A stretch of 64,000 bases of DNA from Chryseobacterium sp. JJR-5R (GTDB taxonomy: Bacteria; Bacteroidota; Bacteroidia; Flavobacteriales; Weeksellaceae), in contig NZ_CP139137.1 in the NCBI RefSeq assembly GCF_034047335.1, positions 806,001-870,000 on the forward strand, read 5' to 3'. Positions 57,700 through 64,000 of the stretch are shown here, piece after piece. A program made the translations under genes and the position numbers. Position 1 is the first letter of the stretch. Each line of letters begins with the position of its first letter. Under the pieces are notes generated by a model that was not told where the DNA came from, searched no databases, and saw only the letters and a list, made by a program, of their open reading frames with translations.

Positions 57700-59046
57700 A
57701 TGTCTCAATTTCACAGAACTGCCGCATTTCATACCCTTGGCTGCAAATTAAATTTTGCGGAAACATCCACAATTGCCCGCCAGTTAACCGATGCGGGATA
57801 TGATAAGGTAAGTTTTCATGAGAAAGCGGACATTTACGTAATCAATACCTGTTCGGTGACGGAAAATGCAGACCGCGAATGCAAGTTTCATGTAAAAAGA
57901 GCGATGAAAGCCAATCCGGAAGGACTGGTGGTTATTGTAGGATGCTATGCCCAGCTGAAGCCTGAAGAAATTTCCCGGATTACGGGAGTAGACCTGGTAT
58001 TGGGTGCCAAAGAGAAATTCAATATTTTAAGTTACCTGGATGATCTGGAGAAATCCGGAAGCGAAGGGCTGGTTCATTCCTGTGAAATTGAAGAAACCGA
58101 TTTCTTTATCGGGAGTTATTCGATCGGGGACAGGACAAGAGCCTTTTTAAAGGTGCAGGATGGCTGTGATTATAAGTGTACGTACTGCACGATTCCTTTA
58201 GCCAGAGGAATTTCCAGATCAGATACCATCGAAAATGTATTGAAAAATGCCCGGGAAATTGCAGCAAGAGATATCCGCGAAATTGTTCTGACCGGTGTAA
58301 ATATCGGTGACTACGGCAAAGGCGAATTCGGAAACAAAAGGCACGAACATACTTTTTTAGATTTGATTAAAGAATTAGACCGGGTAGACGGGGTCGAAAG
58401 AATCCGCATCTCTTCCATTGAGCCTAATCTTTTGAAAGATGAAAGCATCGAACTGGTTTCAAGAAGCAGGAGCTTTGTTCCGCATTTCCATATCCCTCTG
58501 CAGTCAGGAAGCGACGATTTACTGAAAAAAATGAAGCGCCGCTATCTTACCGGACTTTACAGAAACCGGGTAAACAAAATCCGTGAAGTGATGCCCGATG
58601 CGGCAATTGGTGTTGATATCATCGTTGGTTTTCCGGGAGAAACTGAAGAATTGTTTATGGAAACCTATAATTTTCTGAATGAGCTTCCCATCAGTTATCT
58701 GCATGTTTTCACCTATTCTGAAAGAGAAAATACCGAAGCTGCCGGAATGGATGGTACGGTACCTATCCCTGAAAGAAAACATCGCAATAAAATGCTGAGG
58801 ATCCTTTCTGAAAAGAAAAAAATGGCCTTCTATCAGGCACAGCTTGGAAAAACGCTTCCCGTGCTTTGGGAACATGAAAATAAAGACGGAAAAATGTTTG
58901 GGTTCACAGAAAATTATGTGAGGGTACAGAAAGATTTCGATCAGGCTTCTGTTAATCAGATTGAGTTTTTAAAACTGGAAAAAATTGAGGCAGACGGTGC
59001 CGTTTCTGTCATGAATTCTTTTGAACGTTTCTTAGAAAAGATTTAA
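57700..59046 (+). CDS. mtaB: tRNA t6A37 methylthiotransferase MtaB
   Basis: A 448-residue radical-SAM enzyme converting t6A37 to ms2t6A37 in tRNAs reading ANN codons. The UPF0004 domain (about 5-110) has TLGCKLNFAETS, NTCSVTENADREC and VGCYAQLKPEEI with its three cysteines for the auxiliary cluster. The radical-SAM motif is DGCDYKCTYCTIPLARG (C-x3-C-x2-C, near 153). GVDIIVGFPGETEE and HVFTYSERENT follow, and the C-terminal TRAM domain covers about 375-448. MiaB and RimO are excluded by the N-terminal TLGCKLN form. Confidence 0.94.
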   Translation: MSQFHRTAAFHTLGCKLNFAETSTIARQLTDAGYDKVSFHEKADIYVINTCSVTENADRECKFHVKRAMKANPEGLVVIVGCYAQLKPEEISRITGVDLVLGAKEKFNILSYLDDLEKSGSEGLVHSCEIEETDFFIGSYSIGDRTRAFLKVQDGCDYKCTYCTIPLARGISRSDTIENVLKNAREIAARDIREIVLTGVNIGDYGKGEFGNKRHEHTFLDLIKELDRVDGVERIRISSIEPNLLKDESIELVSRSRSFVPHFHIPLQSGSDDLLKKMKRRYLTGLYRNRVNKIREVMPDAAIGVDIIVGFPGETEELFMETYNFLNELPISYLHVFTYSERENTEAAGMDGTVPIPERKHRNKMLRILSEKKKMAFYQAQLGKTLPVLWEHENKDGKMFGFTENYVRVQKDFDQASVNQIEFLKLEKIEADGAVSVMNSFERFLEKI

Positions 59047-59052
59047 GCCTGT

Positions 59053-59730
59053 TTATTTACTTTTTCTGTTTCTTAAGATAAAGAATAGAATAAGGCCGCC
59101 TGCAAGTCCGTAAACAGAAAGTGTTCCTGCCAGTTTGCCGATATTATATGCCGGTGAATCTTCTGTGTTGGTGTTGAATTGATTTTCCTGGTTCAGTCCT
59201 TTCCTGAATGTAATGGAAGGAATGATTTTTTCCTCAAAGAACTTTGTATTTTTGGTATTCTCAGGAGACCCCATCAGGATAAAAGTGTATGAAGTTTTAT
59301 CAAGCAATAACAGATAATTATGCCAAATCTTATCGGCATCACTGATTTTGGTTCTGAAACTTGATTTAAGAAAGTATAATCCATTGATCTGTACAAAAGA
59401 TTTGGTGATAAGTTGTCCTTTGGTTTCATCTAACATTCCTGTCTGGAAATCTTCATAAAATTTCAGAAGTTCATCTTTGTCTTCTATGTAGGAGGCTGAT
59501 TTTTTACTGGAATTCATGATCAGAAGAGCCTCATCTTCTAAAGGTGCCCGGATTATATTCTGGTCCAAAGTATTCACAACAATGAATTCTTGTGGGATTT
59601 GGATCGAAACATCTTTGCTGATTTGATAAGGAACCAGCTGCTGACCAAAACTTTTTGTGGAAAAATTGATAAAGAAGAGAATAAAGGTACAGTAATAAAA
59701 GTTTTTGGTAACCTTTTTGTTTACATCCAT
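59053..59730 (-). CDS. Hypothetical exported protein with C-terminal membrane anchor
   Basis: A 225-residue protein: signal peptide or N-terminal anchor (NFYYCTFILFFINFSTKSFG), a soluble domain (about 35-190; IQIPQEFIVVNTLDQNIIRA, SFVQINGLYFLKSSFRTKIS, YTFILMGSPENTKNTKFFEE) and a C-terminal helix (LSVYGLAGGLILFFILRNRK). The middle resembles PsbP/DUF1795-like proteins that protect against stress, but only loosely. Convergent with mtaB. Confidence 0.75.
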   Translation of the reverse strand: MDVNKKVTKNFYYCTFILFFINFSTKSFGQQLVPYQISKDVSIQIPQEFIVVNTLDQNIIRAPLEDEALLIMNSSKKSASYIEDKDELLKFYEDFQTGMLDETKGQLITKSFVQINGLYFLKSSFRTKISDADKIWHNYLLLLDKTSYTFILMGSPENTKNTKFFEEKIIPSITFRKGLNQENQFNTNTEDSPAYNIGKLAGTLSVYGLAGGLILFFILRNRKSK

Positions 59731-59862
59731 CGGCTGATTAATTTTTTCTAAAGATAATAATTTGATACCTATAAAATTTTATTAAATCTTCGGTGATTGA
59801 TCGTGACTTTACTTAAATTCCGTTATATTTAAGTTTTACTAACTTTTAAATCTACATTTTTT

Positions 59863-61380
59863 ATGAGAGATAAGTTTTTATCCTGGGGATTGGTATTGGT
59901 GATTGTTACCTGGGCTGTGGCACTGCTGATCAGGGCGCATTACTGGATCCCTATGTTGTTAACGGCAGTATATACTCTGGGAGTTTATAATGCCAGCCAG
60001 ACAAAACATGCAATCCTAAGAAATTTCCCTGTATTAGGCTATTTCAGATATATTTTTGAAGGCATTTCCCCGGAAATGCAGCAGTATTTTATTGAAAGAG
60101 AGACGGATGGAAAGCCTTTTCCGAGAAATCAGCGTTCCGCTGTATACAGAAGGGCAAAAAACCTCAATGATACCGTGCCTTTCGGGACACAGCTGGAAAT
60201 CAACCACAGGAAATATGAAGGGATTAAGCATTCCATCTATGCCAAGTCTCCGGCAGAAGACCTTCCGAGGGTATGGGTAGGAGGCGCACAGTGCACACAG
60301 CCTTACCACGCTTCGTTGCTCAATATTTCAGCTATGAGTTTCGGGTCTTTAAGCGACAGGGCTCAGGTTTCATTAAACAGAGGGGCTAAAAAAGGAAATT
60401 TTTATCACAATACGGGTGAAGGCGGAATTTCACCTTATCATATGGAGGGCGGTGACCTGTGCTGGCAGATCGGTACCGGATATTTCGGATGCCGGGATGA
60501 TGAAGGAAACTTCAGTCCGGGATTATTCACAAAATATGCTAACCTGCCGAATGTTAAGATGATTGAAATAAAATTGTCACAGGGCGCAAAACCCGGACAT
60601 GGAGGCGTTCTGCCGGGCGTGAAAAATACACCGGAAATTGCAAAGATCCGCCATGTAAAGCCAGGGATGACCATTGTTTCGCCGCCGTCGCACTCTGCTT
60701 TTTCGGATGCGGCCGGACTGTTGAGGTTTGTGCAGCAATTACGGGAGCTTTCGGGTGGAAAACCTGTCGGATTTAAGCTGTGTATCGGGGATACAAAAGA
60801 ATTTGAAGACATCTGTGCCCAGATGAACGTTCTGAAAATCTATCCTGATTTCATTACGGTGGATGGAGCGGAAGGAGGAACCGGAGCGGCGCCGCCTGAG
60901 TTTTCAGACGGCGTGGGGATGCCGCTTGAACCTGCTCTTATTTATGTAAACAGAACGCTTATGCATTATACAGTGAGAAATAAGTTAAGGGTAATTGCCA
61001 GCGGAAAAGTTCTTACAAGCCTGGATATTTTAAGGGCTGTTGCTATGGGAGCAGATATGTGCAATAACGCAAGAGGATTTATGTTCTCTTTAGGCTGCAT
61101 CCAGGCTTTAAGGTGCAATACCAACAATTGCCCTACCGGTGTTGCCACTCAGGATAAAATGCTGATCAAAGGCCTTGATGTAACCGATAAAGCTGAAAGG
61201 GTATACCATTTCCATAAAAACACGCTTCATACCTGTAATGAGCTGATTGCAGCCGCCGGAAGAAATTCTTATGAAGAAGTGGATGCGAGTATGTTCATGA
61301 GAGGCGATGAGTTCGATCATCTGTCAGATCATTATTTTCCGGACATTTTAGGGAATGTAAAGCATAAAGCTACATTTTAA
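59863..61380 (+). CDS. FMN-binding glutamate-synthase family protein
   Basis: A 505-residue protein with two N-terminal membrane helices (LSWGLVLVIVTWAVALLIRA, WIPMLLTAVYTLGVY) and a GltS central/FMN domain (PF01645, about 90-490). ISAMSFGSLSDRAQVSLNRG, NTGEGGISPYHMEGGDLCWQ, IEIKLSQGAKPGHGGVLPG, VDGAEGGTGAAPPEF and the Fe-S cysteines in LGCIQALRCNTNNCPTGVAT are intact. It lacks the glutaminase domain, so it is a stand-alone FMN/Fe-S oxidoreductase, not a complete glutamate synthase; its substrate is not known. Confidence 0.92.
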   Translation: MRDKFLSWGLVLVIVTWAVALLIRAHYWIPMLLTAVYTLGVYNASQTKHAILRNFPVLGYFRYIFEGISPEMQQYFIERETDGKPFPRNQRSAVYRRAKNLNDTVPFGTQLEINHRKYEGIKHSIYAKSPAEDLPRVWVGGAQCTQPYHASLLNISAMSFGSLSDRAQVSLNRGAKKGNFYHNTGEGGISPYHMEGGDLCWQIGTGYFGCRDDEGNFSPGLFTKYANLPNVKMIEIKLSQGAKPGHGGVLPGVKNTPEIAKIRHVKPGMTIVSPPSHSAFSDAAGLLRFVQQLRELSGGKPVGFKLCIGDTKEFEDICAQMNVLKIYPDFITVDGAEGGTGAAPPEFSDGVGMPLEPALIYVNRTLMHYTVRNKLRVIASGKVLTSLDILRAVAMGADMCNNARGFMFSLGCIQALRCNTNNCPTGVATQDKMLIKGLDVTDKAERVYHFHKNTLHTCNELIAAAGRNSYEEVDASMFMRGDEFDHLSDHYFPDILGNVKHKATF

Positions 61381-61385
61381 AACAT

Positions 61386-61424
61386 AAAAAAAGCGCTCTA
61401 TTTTTATTAGAGCGCTTTTAATTT
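61386..61424. terminator. Bidirectional terminator
   Basis: AAAAGCGCTCTA (61389-61400) pairs with TAGAGCGCTTTT (61408-61419), between convergent genes. Confidence 0.85.
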
Positions 61425-62174
61425 TTATTGATCGTCACTAGGCCTTGTATTGGCCTTGTAAATCTCGAAGTTAAATACAAACGTTGTATTTTTTAAAGAA
61501 AAATTGTTGTAGTTGTAGTGGGCATCTCTTCCAAAGGCTGCTCTTGAAGGAACGATAATCACGCCCTGCAGATTGTAGGGATCTCCGTCCGCTTTATTTG
61601 CATATCCTTTGAAATACGTCAGGCCTTCCTGAAGCCCTTCAATCTCATAATAGCTTCTTTGCTTTGCAATATCTGTTGTCCCCAAATCTCTGACAGATTT
61701 TTTAGCATAATAAAACAAAGGATCGGTAAGCGGCGAGCCGCCTCCGTTGATGGTATTGGTAAGGCTTCCCCCGGATGCAAAAGCTACATTGCCGTCCGTA
61801 TCGGTGGCAAGGTAATAATTGGCTCTGATCATGGTTCTGATCTGGGTGGCTGCATTCGCTTCTATCGTAACGCCTGTTGCCGGCTGTGCACCGTTTCTTA
61901 CGATATAGATGACTCCTGAAGGCAGTTTTACAGGATTAAGTTCAGAAAGTTTTTTTTCATTGTCATCGGCAGCATCTGTAGAGCTGAACGCTTTTATATT
62001 TCCCTGGGCATCCAGATAATTTTCAGTCATATACTTCTGAATGGCCTGGTCGTCATATGAATTTCTTACTCCGATGTCATCCGGCTCTATGAAAGTTGCC
62101 ACTTCATCATCATCCTTTTTACAGGCAGAAAAACAAAGAGATCCTGCAAGGATATATAAAAATATTTTTTTCAT
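61425..62174 (-). CDS. FKBP-type isomerase lipoprotein, gliding-associated GldI-like
   Basis: A 249-residue lipoprotein (ILAGSLCFSACKKDDDE, lipobox before Cys 18). Residues 80-245 resemble an FKBP domain with a long insertion: LPSGVIYIVRNGAQPATGVT, MIRANYYLATDTDGNVAFAS, EIEGLQEGLTYFKGYANKAD, GVIIVPSRAAFGRDAHYNY and TFVFNFEIYKA. Residues of the rapamycin pocket are only partly kept, so isomerase activity is uncertain. Related lipoproteins help fold periplasmic or secreted proteins in Bacteroidota. Confidence 0.82.
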   Translation of the reverse strand: MKKIFLYILAGSLCFSACKKDDDEVATFIEPDDIGVRNSYDDQAIQKYMTENYLDAQGNIKAFSSTDAADDNEKKLSELNPVKLPSGVIYIVRNGAQPATGVTIEANAATQIRTMIRANYYLATDTDGNVAFASGGSLTNTINGGGSPLTDPLFYYAKKSVRDLGTTDIAKQRSYYEIEGLQEGLTYFKGYANKADGDPYNLQGVIIVPSRAAFGRDAHYNYNNFSLKNTTFVFNFEIYKANTRPSDDQ

Positions 62175-62228
62175 TTCAAAAACTTTAATTACTTTACAAA
62201 TAATATAACGGCAAAAGTATAAAAAATT

Positions 62229-62669
62229 ATGAGAATAGATAAATTTTTATGGAGTATTCGGTTTTATAAGACAAGAACCATTGCTACAGAAGAAATTAAA
62301 AAGAACAGGGTAGCTATCGGTGACTCTGTAGTGAAGTCTTCCAAAGAGGTGAAAGAAGGGGATGTGATTAAGATCCGCAAGAATCAGATCGACTATAAAA
62401 TCAAGGTCATTCAGATTCCCAAAAGCAGGATGGGAGCCAAGCTGGTACCGCTCCATATCAAGGATGTGACGGACCAAGAACAGTACGAACTGCTGAAAAC
62501 GCGTAAAATGTCCCAGGATTATTACCGGAACAGGGGAGAAGGAAGGCCTACCAAAAAAGACCGGCGGGAAATGGATGATTACGTAGGAAACGATGTTGAC
62601 TCGGATTTTACGGATTGGGACGATTTCTTTGGCGAAACCAATGACGGTACCGAGAAGAAAGAAGATTAA
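62229..62669 (+). CDS. S4-domain RNA-binding protein (Hsp15-like)
   Basis: A 146-residue protein. The S4 domain is at residues 1-60: MRIDKFLWSIRFYKTRTIAT, then IKKNRVAIGDSVVKSSKEVK with the RNA-binding loop. The C-terminal part is basic then acidic (YYRNRGEGRPTKKDRREMDD, DSDFTDWDDFFGE). Hsp15-like proteins bind stalled 50S subunits with peptidyl-tRNA. Its own promoter; convergent with aroK. Confidence 0.9.
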   Translation: MRIDKFLWSIRFYKTRTIATEEIKKNRVAIGDSVVKSSKEVKEGDVIKIRKNQIDYKIKVIQIPKSRMGAKLVPLHIKDVTDQEQYELLKTRKMSQDYYRNRGEGRPTKKDRREMDDYVGNDVDSDFTDWDDFFGETNDGTEKKED

Positions 62670-62670
62670 A

Positions 62671-62697
62671 GTAAAAGCTCTAGAGATAGAGCTTTTC
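62671..62697. terminator. Bidirectional terminator overlapping the aroK 3' end
   Basis: AAAAGCTCTA (62673-62682) pairs with TAGAGCTTTT (62687-62696). The arms extend over the aroK stop codon. Confidence 0.8.
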
Positions 62698-63195
62698 TAT
62701 AATTTCATCCACGATATCCTCAGGCTGCCGGTGGTCTGTACCCACGCTGAATTGTGCCTTGCCGTAAAACAGGTTCCTTTCAAACAGGTGCTTGGCAATA
62801 AATTCAGGCAGGTTCTCATCAGAAATATGGGCAATCAGCGGCCGCTTTTCCTTTTGTTTGGAAAGCCTTTCAGACAGGGTGCCTACGGAAGCTTTCAGGA
62901 ATACACTTTTTGAATTACTATTGATAATTTCCATATTGTTGTAATAAACAGGTGTTCCGCCTCCCAGGCTTAGAACCGCATTTTTTTCCTTCGCCAGAAT
63001 TTCTTCTAAAACTTCCCTTTCCAGCTTCCTGAAGTAGAGTTCTCCCTTTTTTTCAAATATTTCAGGAATGGTTAATTTGTTTCTCTGAAAAATCTCTTTA
63101 TCGAGGTCAATAAATTTAAAATTGAGTTTCTCGCTTAATATTTTGGAAATGTGAGTTTTGCCACTTCCCATGTATCCGACCAGTGAAATTATCAT
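62680..63195 (-). CDS. aroK: Shikimate kinase
   Basis: A 171-residue P-loop kinase phosphorylating shikimate in aromatic amino-acid synthesis. SLVGYMGSGKTHISKIL is Walker A (residues 4-20), FIDLDKEI has the substrate Asp, LSLGGGTPVY the Walker B-like GGG, and KEKRPLIA the lid Arg. Complete and of usual length. It is divergent from the tRNA cluster, about 55 bp from its promoter. Confidence 0.94.
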   Translation of the reverse strand: MIISLVGYMGSGKTHISKILSEKLNFKFIDLDKEIFQRNKLTIPEIFEKKGELYFRKLEREVLEEILAKEKNAVLSLGGGTPVYYNNMEIINSNSKSVFLKASVGTLSERLSKQKEKRPLIAHISDENLPEFIAKHLFERNLFYGKAQFSVGTDHRQPEDIVDEIIEKLYL

Positions 63196-63226
63196 GAATT
63201 TTTTTTAAACAAATTTGCAAAAAAGT

Positions 63227-63256
63227 TTTGAGAAATAAAAAAAAGCTATATCTTTG
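63227..63256 (+). promoter_or_regulatory. Promoter of the tRNA cluster
   Basis: -33 TTTG (63227-63230) and -7 TATCTTTG (63249-63256) are 18 bp apart, a good Bacteroidota housekeeping promoter, 53 bp before the first tRNA. Confidence 0.7.
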
Positions 63257-63309
63257 CACCACTTAAAACAAGGGACATTAATCAAATGAAACTTGGTGCT
63301 AAAGTGACC

Positions 63310-63382
63310 GACTCGGTAGCTCAGCTGGTAGAGCAATACACTTTTAATGTATGGGTCCTGGGTTCGAATCCCAGCCGGGTCA
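63310..63382 (+). tRNA. tRNA-Lys (anticodon TTT)
   Basis: Acceptor GACTCGG/CCGGGTC with one G-U pair, D arm GCTC-AGCTGGTA-GAGC, anticodon loop CTTTTAA (TTT), T arm CTGGG-TTCGAAT-CCCAG, discriminator A. CCA is not encoded. Confidence 0.97.
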
Positions 63383-63418
63383 CTAGCAAAAAAATTACTG
63401 GATTTTTGTAATTTTATT

Positions 63419-63501
63419 GCCTGCGTGGTGAAATTGGTAGACACGCCATCTTGAGGGGGTGGTTTCCTAAGGATGTGCTGGTTCGAGTCCAGTCGCAGGC
63501 A
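63419..63501 (+). tRNA. tRNA-Leu (anticodon GAG)
   Basis: 83 nt, acceptor GCCTGCG/CGCAGGC, anticodon arm CCATC-TTGAGGG-GGTGG (GAG), a class II variable arm, T arm with GTTCGAGTC loop, discriminator A. CCA not encoded. Confidence 0.97.
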
Positions 63502-63554
63502 CTGCAAAAGAAAATTAATGATTAAAGTGAAACGCTTCACTTTTAATTGTGGCC

Positions 63555-63627
63555 GACTCGGTAGCTCAGCTGGTAGAGCAATACACTTTTAATGTATGGG
63601 TCCTGGGTTCGAATCCCAGCCGGGTCA
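63555..63627 (+). tRNA. tRNA-Lys (anticodon TTT), second copy
   Basis: Identical to the tRNA at 63310-63382 over all 73 nt, including a GACCGACTCGG-type upstream flank; a local duplicate around tRNA-Leu. Confidence 0.97.
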
Positions 63628-63682
63628 CAAGTTTACTGAAAAGTAAATTTTTTTCATATTAATATTTTGTGATTTGGTGTTT

Positions 63683-63714
63683 CAAAGGCCTCCTACAGGA
63701 GGCCTTTGATTTTG
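63683..63714 (+). terminator. Terminator of the tRNA cluster
   Basis: CAAAGGCCTCCT (63683-63694) pairs with AGGAGGCCTTTG (63697-63708) and is followed by ATTTTGT. Confidence 0.85.
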
Positions 63715-63715
63715 T

Positions 63716-63920
63716 ATATAGTTCAGATTGGAAAATTCCTGTGTTTATTTAATTTCCATGCACAAGCAATAAAGATGCCGGTACAACCGGTTTGATGAAT
63801 CAATGAAAAGGAAGAGATTCATGTTTTCCGGATTCGCTTATAAAACGGGTACTAAACTGCAGTAAAAAAGCGTCACTTAAAGTAGTAACGCCTGGCTTAA
63901 AGTATAACTGGATTCTTTAA
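63716..63920. other. Intergenic spacer, tRNA cluster to panC
   Basis: About 200 bp with no gene or repeat that I can recognise. Confidence 0.4.
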
Positions 63921-64000
63921 TTAATCCAGATGCATGTTGTCAATTAACCTTACTCCGTCCACCATTACTACGATAAAAGCCCTGAAGTTGCAATCTTTAT
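63921..64000 (-). CDS. panC: Probable pantothenate synthetase, C-terminal end only
   Basis: The minus-strand frame ends at 63921 (TAA) and reads DCNFRAFIVVMVDGVRLIDN then MHLD. The final VRLIDN is the usual C-terminal signature of PanC, which joins pantoate and beta-alanine. Only about 26 residues are visible, so the call is moderate. The start lies beyond the right edge. Confidence 0.65.
   Translation of the reverse strand, partial: KDCNFRAFIVVMVDGVRLIDNMHLD

Noticed and set aside
63205..63540. 111-codon minus-strand frame over the tRNA cluster
   Set aside because: It is the reverse complement of tRNA genes and their promoter.

Overview
The window is chromosomal DNA from a member of the Bacteroidota, very probably a flavobacterium of the Chryseobacterium type. 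Evidence: promoters of the TAnnTTTG (-7) / TTTG (-33) kind, type IX secretion features (PorZ, a type A C-terminal domain, a type B gliding-motility C-terminal domain), AUG starts with weak Shine-Dalgarno sequences, moderately low GC, and typical families (Mqo, GH63 glucosidase, POT transporters, DPP IV). There is no rRNA, prophage or complete insertion sequence.

Positions 1-5820 form the most unusual region. A truncated metallophosphoesterase and two tandem ERI-1-like DEDDh exonucleases are followed (past a VOC gene on the other strand) by a Ro60/Rsr homologue with TROVE and VWA domains. About 400 bp after it begins an array of eleven Y-RNA-like units (4262-5777). All eleven share TGYCG-N14/15-[T/A]T[C/T]G next to stems whose sequence differs from unit to unit. 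Several carry a circularly permuted tRNA mimic (T arm, then acceptor stem, then D arm), the design of bacterial YrlA RNAs. The Ro60 gene and three array promoters share the same direct repeat: two TGCGYA boxes 13 bp apart, with 11 bp to the ACTTTG of the -7 element. One promoter plus two short Y units is duplicated as a 264-bp tandem repeat. A perfect 42-bp palindromic terminator ends the array, followed on the other strand by two HTH genes.

Positions 6600-16320 hold a SulP anion transporter and a tellurium-resistance-type (Ter) stress operon: HAD phosphatase, phosphoribosyltransferase-like protein, TerD, TelA, an unrecognised protein, a second TerD and TerC. A catalase-like protein faces them. 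Positions 16500-31300 hold an FKBP isomerase, a lipoprotein, an XRE membrane regulator, a serine hydrolase, an Rrf2 regulator with its target NAD(P)-binding gene (matching operators at both), an M23 peptidase, gpsA, mqo, small conserved proteins, an acetyltransferase, an SDR and a GH63 glucosidase.

Positions 31380-41690 hold recO-porZ-5'-nucleotidase (split into two proteins), dapA, an acetyltransferase, an AraC regulator overlapping a receiver protein that lacks its phospho-acceptor aspartate, and recG. Positions 41700-49100 hold a thioredoxin, three paralogous POT peptide transporters, a YhcG/DUF1016 nuclease, and an antitoxin-like gene with a decayed ParE-type toxin. The rest holds a DPP IV peptidase, a short GT35 glucan phosphorylase that lacks the PLP lysine, a PD-(D/E)xK-like protein, a large T9SS type B protein, mtaB, a GltS-like FMN protein, an FKBP lipoprotein, an S4 RNA-binding protein, aroK, a tRNA-Lys/Leu/Lys cluster and the 3' end of a probable panC.
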